Below are positions 27,351-35,260 of a DNA stretch of 64,000 nt, in pieces (position 1 is the first letter of the stretch; every line of letters starts with the position of its first letter). Source of the stretch: Phenylobacterium deserti. GTDB lineage: Bacteria; Pseudomonadota; Alphaproteobacteria; Caulobacterales; Caulobacteraceae. Where the stretch lies: the NCBI GenBank assembly GCA_945874825.1, contig CAMCIK010000001.1, positions 165,434 to 229,433 on the forward strand, written 5' to 3'. The position numbers and the translations under genes are program-made. Under the pieces are notes generated by a model. The model was not told the origin of the DNA. It did not search any database and worked only from the letters and a program-made list of their open reading frames with translations.

Positions 27351-28427
27351 ATGGCGGACCTCACGCGCAGGACCCTCCTCACCGCGGCGGTTCCCCTTGC
27401 GGCTGCACCCGCCGTCGCGGCCGCACCCGCCTTCGCCCCGGTGGTTCCGGGCCGCCAACTGGTCTTTCCAAGGGACCACGGTGCCCACCCTGAATTCCGG
27501 ACCGAGTGGTGGTACATCACCGGATGGCTTGAAGAGAACGGCGCGCCCCTGGGCTTCCAGGTCACATTTTTCCGTACACGGACGGGTCTGGGTGAAGACA
27601 ACCCCAGTCGCTTCGCGCCTCGCCAGGTCCTGTTCGCTCACACGGCCCTTTCTGACTCCCGGACCGGTCGCCTGCTCCACGGCCAGAGGATCGCCCGCGA
27701 GGGGTTTGGACTGGCGGAAGCCTCGACCCGGGACATGGACGTCGTGCTGGACGACTGGCGCCTGGTCCGCACGCCCGCAGGCGTGCTGAAGACCCAGGCC
27801 ACGGGCGAGGGCTTCAGCCTCGACCTGACCCTGACGCCCACCCAGCCCCTCCTGTTGCAAGGACAGGAGGGCTTCAGCCGCAAGGGGCCCCGTCCCGGGC
27901 AGGCCAGCTATTACTACAGCCTGCCACACCTGAAGGTCACCGGCGTCCTCGGGCGCCAGGGGCGGCGCCGGCAGGTCCGCGGCCAGGCCTGGCTGGACCG
28001 GGAATGGTCCTCGACCCTGCTCGATCCCTCGGCGGTCGGCTGGGACTGGACGGGAGTAAACCTCGATGACGGCGGCGCCCTGACCGCCTTCCGGGTGCGC
28101 GACGCCCGGGGGCGCTCCCTCTGGACCGGCGGCTCCCTGCGCACGGCGGAGGGTCGGTCCTGGAGTGCGCCCAATGGCGCCGTGGCCTTCGATCCGGGCC
28201 GCACCTGGAAGTCTCCGCGTACGGGCGCGGTCTATCCGGTGGCGCCGACGGTGCGCATGCAAACGCCCCAGGGGGAGAGGCGCTGGACCCTGACGCCCCT
28301 GTTCGACGACCAGGAACTGGACAGCCGCCCCTCGGGAGGACCTGTCTACTGGGAAGGCGCCGTCCGCGTCCCCGGCGGTTCGGGCTACCTGGAACTGACC
28401 GGCTACGCCGCGCCGCTAAGGCTTTAG
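27351..28427 (+). CDS. Secreted lipocalin/CrtC-fold protein (AttH-like)
   Basis: A 358-residue protein with a Tat-like signal (LTRRTLLTAAVPLAAAPAVAAA) and the AttH/CrtC double-lipocalin fold: FPRDHGAHPEFRTEWWYITGWL, LFAHTALSD, SYYYSLPHLKVTG and GQAWLDREWSSTLL are family hallmarks. It is often annotated carotenoid 1,2-hydratase-like, but its place one base after an FtsX permease gene points to the AttH component of an AttEFGH-type transporter that binds a hydrophobic ligand in the periplasm. I see no carotenoid genes nearby. Confidence 0.85.
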   Translation: MADLTRRTLLTAAVPLAAAPAVAAAPAFAPVVPGRQLVFPRDHGAHPEFRTEWWYITGWLEENGAPLGFQVTFFRTRTGLGEDNPSRFAPRQVLFAHTALSDSRTGRLLHGQRIAREGFGLAEASTRDMDVVLDDWRLVRTPAGVLKTQATGEGFSLDLTLTPTQPLLLQGQEGFSRKGPRPGQASYYYSLPHLKVTGVLGRQGRRRQVRGQAWLDREWSSTLLDPSAVGWDWTGVNLDDGGALTAFRVRDARGRSLWTGGSLRTAEGRSWSAPNGAVAFDPGRTWKSPRTGAVYPVAPTVRMQTPQGERRWTLTPLFDDQELDSRPSGGPVYWEGAVRVPGGSGYLELTGYAAPLRL

Positions 28428-28450
28428 GCGCCGCGCATCGACCGACTCCC

Positions 28451-28509
28451 TCATTCCTCCCCCCAGGGGGAGGTGGACCGGGGCAGCGCCCCGGGCCGGA
28501 GGGGGTCAA
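28451..28509. repeat. Dispersed palindromic intergenic repeat, copy 1
   Basis: The first hairpin is ATTCCTCCCCC/GGGGGAGGTG, the second centres on CGGGGCAGCGCCCCG, and the unit ends GGAGGGGGTCAA. The first 23 bases (28451-28473) are identical to 53517-53539. It lies between the convergent attH-like and acyl-CoA dehydrogenase genes, where its hairpins could stop transcription from both sides. Confidence 0.8.
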
Positions 28510-28528
28510 GGGCCTCTCCGCTGAACCC

Positions 28529-30268
28529 TCAGCCGGTCAGGGAGTCTGCGTCCAGGACGGCCAGGTCCCCGCCGCCGGCCATGACCCCCTCGGCGACGCC
28601 GGGTGCCTGGGCCAGGACCTGGTCGGCGAAGATGCGGGCCAGGGCGGCCCGGGACTCCGCCAGGGCCGGCGCGTGGCTGCGAGCCAGGACCGCCTGGCGG
28701 GCCAGCATCCAGCCGCCGATGACATCGCCGGACAGGCGCAGATAGGCCGTGGCGCCGGCCAGGGCGTCGGGGCCCCGGTTCGCCTGCATCCAGGCCGTGG
28801 CGGCGGAGAGGGCCGCGACCCCAACGGCCAGGCGTCGGCCCACGCCCTCCAGCCCCGCCTCGGCCTCGAGGGCCGCTGCATCGGTGGCCATCTCGGCGCA
28901 GAGGCCCGGCATCAGGACGCCGTCCATCATGGACAGCTTGCGGCCCGCAAGGTCGACGGCCTGGACGCCGTTGGTGCCCTCGTAGATCGGGGCGATCCGG
29001 GCATCGCGATAATGCTGGGCGGCACCCGTATCCTCGATGAAACCCATGCCGCCGTGGACCTGGACGCCCATGGAGGCGACCTCGACTCCGACATCCGTGG
29101 ACCAGGCCTTGGCGATGGGCGTCAGCAGCTCCTGGCGGCCCCGGGCCAGGTCCCGGCTCGAAGCCTCCGGGGCGAGGCGGGCCTGGTCGGCCAGGACCCC
29201 GGTCAGGAGGCAGATGGCCCGGGCCGCCTCGACCTTGGCGCGCATGAGGGCGAGGCTCCGGCGGACGTCGGGATGGCCGAAGATCGATTCACCCCCAAGT
29301 GCCGGCCGGCCCTGAACCCGGTCCTGGGCATAGGCCAGGGCCTGCTGCAGAGCGCGCTCGGCGATGGCCACCCCTTGCACGCCCACCTGTAACCGGGCGG
29401 CGTTCATCATGACGAACATGTGGGACAGGCCGTTGTTCGCCTCTCCCACCAACTCGGCGCGGGCACCCTCGAACAGCATGACGCAGGTGGGCGACCCATG
29501 GATGCCCAACTTCTTCTCGATCGAAGCCGGACGCAGGGCATTGGCCGCGCCCAGGCGGCCCTCGTCGTCGATCAGGCGCTTGGAGGCGAGGAAGAGGCTG
29601 ATGCCCTTGACCCCGGGTGGGGCGTCCGGGAGGCGCGCCAGCACCAGGTGGCAGATGTTCTCGGCGGCGTCGTGGTCGCCCCAGGTGATGTAGATCTTCT
29701 GGCCGGTGAGCCGGTAACCGCCCTCGCCATCCGGCTCGGCCCGGGCGGTGACGCCGGACAGGTCCGTGCCGGCCTGGGGCTCGGTGAGGTTCATGGTTCC
29801 GGTCCATTCGCCCGAGACCAGGCGGGGCAGGACCAACCGCTTCTGGCGCTCGGTGCCGTGCAGGGTCAGGGCCTCGATGGCGCCCTGGGTCAGCATGGGG
29901 CAGAGGCCAAAGGCCATGTTGGCGGCATGAACCATCTCGAAGACGGCCAGCTCAAGGACCTTGGGCAGGCCCTGGCCGCCGAACTCCGGGTCCGCCGCCA
30001 GGGAATTCCAGCCCTGGGCCGCGAAGGCCCGGTAGGCTTCGGCGAAACCCGGGGCGGCCGAGACCACGCCGTTCTCGAACCGGGCCCCGATGCGGTCGCC
30101 GTCGGAGTTGAGGGGGGCAAGCTCGGCTTCCACGAAGGCGGCGGCCGAGGCCAGGACCGCCGTCACCGTCTCGGCGTCGAGATCGGGATAGCCGTCCGCC
30201 AGGAGGGCGGGCAGACCCGCCGCCGCAAGGGCGAGGTCCAGGCTCTGCAAGGGGGCGCGGAAGGACAT
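28529..30268 (-). CDS. Acyl-CoA dehydrogenase (DmdC-like, with C-terminal extension)
   Basis: A 579-residue FAD acyl-CoA dehydrogenase of the long subtype with an extra C-terminal domain, as in 3-methylmercaptopropionyl-CoA dehydrogenase DmdC and related FadE proteins. The FAD/substrate region MNLTEPQAGTDLSG, the signature GIHGSPTCVM and the catalytic-glutamate region PIYEGTNGVQAVDL are visible. It probably oxidises a medium- or long-chain or branched acyl-CoA; the specific substrate cannot be assigned. It stands alone on the minus strand, divergent from the B12 riboswitch region. Confidence 0.88.
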   Translation of the reverse strand: MSFRAPLQSLDLALAAAGLPALLADGYPDLDAETVTAVLASAAAFVEAELAPLNSDGDRIGARFENGVVSAAPGFAEAYRAFAAQGWNSLAADPEFGGQGLPKVLELAVFEMVHAANMAFGLCPMLTQGAIEALTLHGTERQKRLVLPRLVSGEWTGTMNLTEPQAGTDLSGVTARAEPDGEGGYRLTGQKIYITWGDHDAAENICHLVLARLPDAPPGVKGISLFLASKRLIDDEGRLGAANALRPASIEKKLGIHGSPTCVMLFEGARAELVGEANNGLSHMFVMMNAARLQVGVQGVAIAERALQQALAYAQDRVQGRPALGGESIFGHPDVRRSLALMRAKVEAARAICLLTGVLADQARLAPEASSRDLARGRQELLTPIAKAWSTDVGVEVASMGVQVHGGMGFIEDTGAAQHYRDARIAPIYEGTNGVQAVDLAGRKLSMMDGVLMPGLCAEMATDAAALEAEAGLEGVGRRLAVGVAALSAATAWMQANRGPDALAGATAYLRLSGDVIGGWMLARQAVLARSHAPALAESRAALARIFADQVLAQAPGVAEGVMAGGGDLAVLDADSLTG

Positions 30269-30378
30269 GGGAAAGCTCCGGGGCGAAGGCTGCAGGCTTG
30301 ATGGCGCAGGGCGCCTCGCCGGCGCAACCCTTTTGACGCCGGTTGACCCTCGCCGGACGGAGGCCTAGGCCTGTACCT

Positions 30379-30561
30379 GCGTCAGGTTCTCCCGAGAGGG
30401 AGATGAAAAGGGAACTCGGGTGCAAGGCCCGGGCTGCCCCCGCAACTGTAAGCGGCGAGTCCGCGTGTCACGAAGCCACTGGCCAGGAACCTTCGGGTAC
30501 CCAGCCGGGAAGGCGACGCGCAAGGGACATTGACCCGCGAGCCAGGAGACCTGCCTGACGC
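30379..30561 (+). ncRNA. Cobalamin (adenosylcobalamin-type) riboswitch
   Basis: The conserved core is readable: ATGAAAAGGGAACTCGGGTGC, then CCCCCGCAACTGTAAGCGG, the B12 box GCCACTG at 30475-30481, GCCGGGAAGG, and the closing GAGCCAGGAGACCTGCC-like segment. The outer helix pairs GCGTCAGG (30379-30386) with CCTGACGC (30554-30561). It lies in the 434-base gap before btuB and should repress btuB-btuFCD when cobalamin is plentiful. Confidence 0.93.
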
Positions 30562-30627
30562 CGTCGTCATCCGACAGGCCGGGGTGCGCCTGGAGGACGG
30601 GTCTCTCCCGACCGGCGACAGACACAA

Positions 30628-30649
30628 CCGGTCCGCATTTGCGGGCCGG
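30628..30649 (+). promoter_or_regulatory. Hairpin between the B12 riboswitch and btuB
   Basis: CCGGTCCGC (30628-30636) pairs with GCGGGCCGG (30641-30649) around an ATTT loop, a nine-pair stem with one G-T pair. No T run follows, so it is not a simple intrinsic terminator. It could be part of the expression platform, but this is inference. Confidence 0.45.
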
Positions 30650-30702
30650 GGAAGCCTGTTCGGCTGCAGTTCGCGGCCGCATGTCGTCCGGAGGAGGGCG
30701 CG

Positions 30703-32598
30703 ATGAGTCTTGTGAGCCTGGCCGGAGCCGCGGCCCTGGCCGCCGCTACCCCGGTTACGCCGGTGGAGCCCGTGGTTGTGGTGGCCAACCGGATCCCTGT
30801 AGCCGCCTCCGAAAGCGGACGCAGCGTGACCGTCATCCCCGAGGCGGTGATCCGCGACCGGCAGGCCCTGGTGATTCCGGACCTCCTCGCCTCGACCCCG
30901 GGGGTCGGCGTCAGCCGAAACGGTGGCCCGGGCGGGGTCACTGCGGTGCGGATCCGGGGCGCGGAGGCCGAGCAGACCCTGTTCGTCATCGACGGCGTGC
31001 GACTGAATGACCCGTCCGTCATCGGCGGGGCCTACGACGCCGCCAACCTGTTGGTGGGCGATATTTCGAGGATCGAGATCCTGCGAGGCGTCCAGTCGGC
31101 CGTCTGGGGCGGCCAGGCCATGGGGGGCGTGGTCAGCCTGGAGACCCGTCTTCCGCCGAGGGGCACGCTCACCGGCGAGGGCGCAGCCGAGGCCGGCGGC
31201 CTGGGAACCACCTACCTGCGCGGCGGCGTCGGCGGTGCGGGCGGTGCCCTGGCCTGGCGGCTGGCGGCGGACACCTATGCCACCGACGGGGTCTCGGCGG
31301 CGCGCAGCGGGACCGAGCGCGACGGCTACCGGCGGACGGGTGCCTCGGGGCGACTCACTGCGGACCTCGCCCCCGACATCCGCCTGGACCTCCGGGCCGT
31401 CTGGTCGGACGCCCGCAACGCCTTCGACGGCTATCCCGCCCCCGCCTACGTCTTCGCCGATACCCGCGAGCGAGGTCGCACCCGGGAGGCCCTCGGCTAT
31501 GCCGGCCTGACCTTCCCGGTCGCAGGCGGCCGGCTGAAGAACCGGCTGGGCCTCGCCCTCACCGACACCCGGCGCCGGACCTACGACCCCGACCAGGCGG
31601 TGACCGACCTGACCTTCCGCGCCGAAGGGCAGGTGCGCCGCCTGGAGTACCAGGGCGAGGCGAACCTCAATCCGGCCTGGCGGCTGACCTTCGGCGCCGA
31701 GAGCGAGAGCAGCCGCATGCGGATCGCCTCGCCCTCGCCCTGGGATCCGGAACCTGAGGCCCTGACCCGGTCGACCGGTGTGGACTCCGCCTGGGTCCAA
31801 GCCCTGGGAACCCCGGCGGAGGACCTCACCCTGACCCTGGCAGCCCGCCTCGACCGGCATGATGCCTTCGGGAGCCATGGCTCCGGGCAGGCGGCCCTGG
31901 CCTGGCGCCCCGGCGGCGGCGGAACCCTCCTGCGGGGGAGCCTGGGACAAGGCTTCCGGGCACCCAGCCTCTATCAGCTCTACAGCGAGTACGGGAACGC
32001 CGCCCTGCAGCCCGAGACCGCCGTTGCCGGGGACCTGGGCGTCGAGCAGAAGGCCGGCGATGTCCGCCTTTCCCTGACCCTCTTCGGGCGACGCACCAAG
32101 GACCAGGTCAACTTCGCCGTCTGCACGGGCGGAAGCGACCCGAACTGCACCGGCGGTCGCTACGGCTACTACGCCAACCTCGACCGGACGACGGCTTTCG
32201 GCCTGGAGGCGGCGGCCTCCGGAAGGCTGGCCGGGTTCGACCTCGACGCCAGCTATACCCGGACGCAGGCCCGGCTCGAGGGCCAGGACGGCGCGCCCGA
32301 CCAGGACCTGGCACGCCGGCCCAGGGACATGGCCGCCTTCGACGTCAGCCGGACGCTTACCGGGGGCCTTCGCCTGGGGCTGAGCCTCAACTCTGTGGGC
32401 GAAAGCCTCAGTGACCTCTGGGGTGGCCCGCCCCTGAAGGCCCACCTGACCACCAGCCTGCGGGCCGAGGTGCCCTTGGGACGCTTGTTCTCTGTATACG
32501 GACGGATTGACGATCTGACGGACGAGGCGCCCCAGACTGTGCGCGGCTATGGCACGCCCGGCAGGGTGGCGACCCTCGGGCTGAGAGGGCGGTTCTGA
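30703..32598 (+). CDS. btuB: TonB-dependent vitamin B12 outer membrane receptor BtuB
   Basis: A 631-residue TonB-dependent receptor. A short signal peptide is followed by the plug domain (about 30-145: VTVIPEAVIRDRQALVIPDLLASTPGVGVSRNGG, RIRGAEAEQTLFVIDGVRLND) and a 22-strand barrel ending in the typical terminal aromatic residue (LGLRGRF). Cobalamin is assigned as substrate from the upstream riboswitch and from the btuFCD genes that follow at 2 bases or less. The ATG has a GGAGGAGG ribosome site. The receptor imports the vitamin across the outer membrane using TonB energy. Confidence 0.92.
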   Translation: MSLVSLAGAAALAAATPVTPVEPVVVVANRIPVAASESGRSVTVIPEAVIRDRQALVIPDLLASTPGVGVSRNGGPGGVTAVRIRGAEAEQTLFVIDGVRLNDPSVIGGAYDAANLLVGDISRIEILRGVQSAVWGGQAMGGVVSLETRLPPRGTLTGEGAAEAGGLGTTYLRGGVGGAGGALAWRLAADTYATDGVSAARSGTERDGYRRTGASGRLTADLAPDIRLDLRAVWSDARNAFDGYPAPAYVFADTRERGRTREALGYAGLTFPVAGGRLKNRLGLALTDTRRRTYDPDQAVTDLTFRAEGQVRRLEYQGEANLNPAWRLTFGAESESSRMRIASPSPWDPEPEALTRSTGVDSAWVQALGTPAEDLTLTLAARLDRHDAFGSHGSGQAALAWRPGGGGTLLRGSLGQGFRAPSLYQLYSEYGNAALQPETAVAGDLGVEQKAGDVRLSLTLFGRRTKDQVNFAVCTGGSDPNCTGGRYGYYANLDRTTAFGLEAAASGRLAGFDLDASYTRTQARLEGQDGAPDQDLARRPRDMAAFDVSRTLTGGLRLGLSLNSVGESLSDLWGGPPLKAHLTTSLRAEVPLGRLFSVYGRIDDLTDEAPQTVRGYGTPGRVATLGLRGRF

Positions 32599-32600
32599 CC

Positions 32601-33461
32601 ATGGCGGTGGGTTTCCAGAGGCCGATCAGCCGAAGGGTCGCGGCCGGAGGGCTTGCGGCGGCGGCGGGGCTGGGCGCAGCGTCTGTGGGTCCCCACCGGA
32701 TTGTCTCGCTCAACCCCTGCCTGGACGCCCAGCTGGTCCACATCGCCGATCGTCGCCAGATCGCCGGCCTCAGCCGCCTGTCACGGGATCCGGCGACCTC
32801 GACCCTGGCCGACCTAGCCGCCACCCTGCCCTCGGTGGGGGAAACCGCCGAAGCGGTCATACTGATGCGGCCCGACCTGGTCCTGGCCAGCGCCCACACC
32901 TCACCTGCCACCCGGCGAGCCCTCGAGCGGCTGGGGGCACCGGTCGCAGTCTTCGAGACCCCGGCCAGCCTCGCCGCAAGCCTGGACCAGGTGCGCCGCA
33001 TTGCGGCCCTGACGCACCGGCCCGAGCGCGGCGAGTCCCTGGAGGGGCGTATCCGCGCCGCCCTGAACCAGGCGGCACCGCGGCCGGGGAGCCGGCGACC
33101 CGAGGTCCTGATCCGCATGTCCGGAGGCGTCAGCCCGGGTGCCGGCACCCTGACCGACGACCTCCTTTCCCGGCTTGGCCTTGAGAATGCAGCGGGACGC
33201 CTGGGTGTCCGGGGGTGGGGGCTCGTGCGCCTCGAGGCCCTGCTCGCCGCGCCGCCGGAAGTGCTGGTCCTGGCGGACGACGGAGGCCGGGCCGGCCGCG
33301 CCGACCGGACCGTAAGGCACCCGGCCCTTGCGGGGCTGGACGCCCGGGTCCTGAAGCGCGATCTTCCCGAACGCCTGCTGTTCTGCGGCGGAGCGATCCT
33401 CATCGAGGCCGCGGGCGAACTGGCGCGGATCCGCAACTCCGCCCTGGAGATGCGTCCATGA
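32601..33461 (+). CDS. btuF: Cobalamin ABC transporter substrate-binding protein BtuF
   Basis: A 286-residue periplasmic binding protein of the TroA/BtuF class. After a signal-like N-terminus (ISRRVAAGGLAAAAGLGAAS) it shows PHRIVSLNPCLDAQLVHIA, then the segment RPDLVLASAHTS and the late helix DLPERLLFCGGAILIEAAGEL, as in BtuF/FepB-like proteins. It begins 2 bases after btuB and overlaps the permease gene by four bases (ATGA). A siderophore ligand is possible for the family in general, but the riboswitch favours cobalamin. Confidence 0.87.
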   Translation: MAVGFQRPISRRVAAGGLAAAAGLGAASVGPHRIVSLNPCLDAQLVHIADRRQIAGLSRLSRDPATSTLADLAATLPSVGETAEAVILMRPDLVLASAHTSPATRRALERLGAPVAVFETPASLAASLDQVRRIAALTHRPERGESLEGRIRAALNQAAPRPGSRRPEVLIRMSGGVSPGAGTLTDDLLSRLGLENAAGRLGVRGWGLVRLEALLAAPPEVLVLADDGGRAGRADRTVRHPALAGLDARVLKRDLPERLLFCGGAILIEAAGELARIRNSALEMRP

Positions 33462-34435
33462 GCCGCCGACGCCTGATCGTCCTGTGCCTGCTGGCCCTGC
33501 TGCTGGCGGTTCTCATCGCCGCCAGCCTGGTAACTGGCCGGATCCCCCTGCCCCTGGCCGAGATGGCGACCGATCCCTCGGACCCCCGTTGGGCCGTGCT
33601 GGTCCAGCTTCGCCTGCCCAGGACCTTGCTGGCCGTGCTGATCGGCGCAGGCCTGGGCCTTTCCGGCGCGGCCCTGCAGGGCTTTACGCGAAATCCGCTT
33701 GCCGACCCGGGAGTCCTCGGCGTCTCGTCCGCCGCCGCCCTCGGGGCCGTCCTCACCCTCTGGATCCCCGCTGCCGCAGGTTGGGTCCAGCCCGCAGCGG
33801 CCATGGTAGGTGCCCTGGCCGGGACCGGCCTCCTTCTGGCCCTGGCCGCCGGGGGAAGCTCCATGACCGTCTTCCTGCTGGCCGGGGTGGTCCTCAACAC
33901 GATCGCCGGTGCCGGCGTGGCCCTCGCCCTGTCCCTGGCTCCCACGCCCTGGGCGGTGAACGGGATCATCGACTGGCTGATGGGCTCCCTCGTCGACCGC
34001 AGCCTGCCGGAAACCCTGTTTGCAGCGCCCTTCATCCTTGCCGGCCTGCTCCTCCTGTCCAGTACGGGCAGGGCCCTGGACGCCCTGACCCTGGGCGAGA
34101 CCGGGGCCCGGAGCCTGGGGGTCGACCTCGACCGGACGCGGATCGTCCTGGCGGCGGGAACCGCCCTGTCGGTGGGCGCCGGGGTCGCTGTGGCGGGCGT
34201 GATCGGTTTTGCGGGCCTTGTGACGCCCCATCTGCTCCGGCCGCTGATCGGCGCGCGGCCCGGCGGGCTCCTTTGGCCCTCGGCCCTGGGAGGCGCCGCC
34301 CTGGTCCTTGCCGGCGACCTGGCGGTCCGCCTCATCCCCTCGGAGGCCGAGGTGAGGCTGGGTGTGGCCATGGCCTGCCTGGGCGGCCCCTTCTTCCTGG
34401 CATTGCTGCTGATGCTTCGACGGAGACTGGGATGA
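33458..34435 (+). CDS. btuC: Cobalamin ABC transporter permease BtuC
   Basis: A 325-residue FecCD-family permease with about ten membrane helices. Characteristic segments are LRLPRTLLAVLIGAGLGLSGAALQGFTRNPLADPGVLGVSSAAALGAV and IGFAGLVTPHLLRPLIGARPGGLLWPSALGGAALVLAGD, the latter near the coupling helix that docks BtuD. I used the ATG at 33458; a longer open frame upstream overlaps btuF and is shadow. Both ends overlap the neighbouring btu genes by four bases. Confidence 0.92.
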   Translation: MSRRRLIVLCLLALLLAVLIAASLVTGRIPLPLAEMATDPSDPRWAVLVQLRLPRTLLAVLIGAGLGLSGAALQGFTRNPLADPGVLGVSSAAALGAVLTLWIPAAAGWVQPAAAMVGALAGTGLLLALAAGGSSMTVFLLAGVVLNTIAGAGVALALSLAPTPWAVNGIIDWLMGSLVDRSLPETLFAAPFILAGLLLLSSTGRALDALTLGETGARSLGVDLDRTRIVLAAGTALSVGAGVAVAGVIGFAGLVTPHLLRPLIGARPGGLLWPSALGGAALVLAGDLAVRLIPSEAEVRLGVAMACLGGPFFLALLLMLRRRLG

Positions 34436-35205
34436 GCCGGCTCGAAGCCCGGGGCCTGACCCTCACGCGGGGCGGCCGCCCGGTGGTCCGCGACATCGAC
34501 CTGTCCCTCCGCGCCGGGGAGGTCACCGTCCTCCTGGGTCCCAATGGCGCGGGGAAGTCCACCTTGCTCGAGGCCCTCTGTGGCCTGCTGCGACCCACCT
34601 CCGGACAGGTCCTGCTGGACGGCGGCGACCTCGGCGCCCTGCCGCCCGCCGCGCGGGCCCGGCGGATCGGCCTCCTGCCCCAGACCCATGAGATCGCCTG
34701 GCCCCTCGAGGTCCGGATCCTGGTCGGACTGGGACGGATCCCGCACATCGGTACCCGGGGCCTGTCGGCCGAGGACGCCCGGGTCATCGACACAGCCCTG
34801 GCCGGGGCCGGCGCCGCGGACCTTGCAGGACGGGACGCCTCCACCCTCTCCGGCGGCGAGCGGGCGCGGGTCATGATCGCCAGGGTCCTGGCCGGGGAGC
34901 CTGAATGGCTGCTGGCGGACGAACCCCTCGCCGGGCTGGACCCCGGCTACCAGATCGACACGGCGGCGACCCTGTCGGGCCTGGCCCGGGGGTCCGGAAA
35001 GGGCGTGGTCCTGACCCTGCACGACCTGACCCTGGCCGCCCGCATCGCCGACCGGGTCCTGGTCCTGGGCGACGGCACCCTCATCGCCGACGGGGCACCA
35101 GAGACCGCCCTCGCCCCGGACGTCCTGGCCCGCGTCTTCGGCGTCCGCACGGCCCTGCGGCAGGGACCCGAAGGCCTGTCTGTGGACGTCCTCGGGCGGG
35201 CCTAG
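34432..35205 (+). CDS. btuD: Cobalamin ABC transporter ATP-binding protein BtuD
   Basis: A 257-residue ABC ATPase: Walker A LLGPNGAGKSTLL, Q-loop LLPQTHEIAW, signature LSGGERARVM, Walker B EWLLADEPLAGLD and the switch His in VLTLHDLTLAARIAD. It energises BtuC and is the last gene of the btuBFCD operon. A degenerate copy of the palindromic intergenic repeat begins about 11 bases after its stop. Confidence 0.92.
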   Translation: MSRLEARGLTLTRGGRPVVRDIDLSLRAGEVTVLLGPNGAGKSTLLEALCGLLRPTSGQVLLDGGDLGALPPAARARRIGLLPQTHEIAWPLEVRILVGLGRIPHIGTRGLSAEDARVIDTALAGAGAADLAGRDASTLSGGERARVMIARVLAGEPEWLLADEPLAGLDPGYQIDTAATLSGLARGSGKGVVLTLHDLTLAARIADRVLVLGDGTLIADGAPETALAPDVLARVFGVRTALRQGPEGLSVDVLGRA

Positions 35206-35215
35206 GGAGAGGCCA

Positions 35216-35260
35216 TTGACCCCCTCAGTCGGCTTCGCCGGCAGGGCCTCCCGGGGTCAG
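35216..35260. repeat. Degenerate copy of the palindromic intergenic repeat
   Basis: TTGACCCCCTCAGTCGGCTTCGCCGG at 35216-35241 has the conserved TTGACCCCCTC end and the GTCGGCTTCGCCG-type inner hairpin, but the second G/C arm has decayed to CCTCCCGGGG. It separates btuD from the convergent PLP decarboxylase gene and is in the inverse orientation relative to copy 1. Confidence 0.6.

Noticed and set aside
25469..27601. A 710-codon minus-strand open frame opposite the FtsX permease
   Set aside because: Gln/Gly/Arg-rich shadow with no recognisable motif; the permease and AttH-like genes on the plus strand explain the region.
27351..28427. Carotenoid 1,2-hydratase CrtC
   Set aside because: The fold is shared, but the gene is in an operon with an FtsX-type ABC transporter and no carotenoid genes are present.
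30382..32445. A 687-codon open frame antisense to btuB
   Set aside because: Long antisense frames are common in high-GC genes because of third-position bias. The translation has no domain and is low-complexity, while the plus strand encodes a clear TonB receptor.
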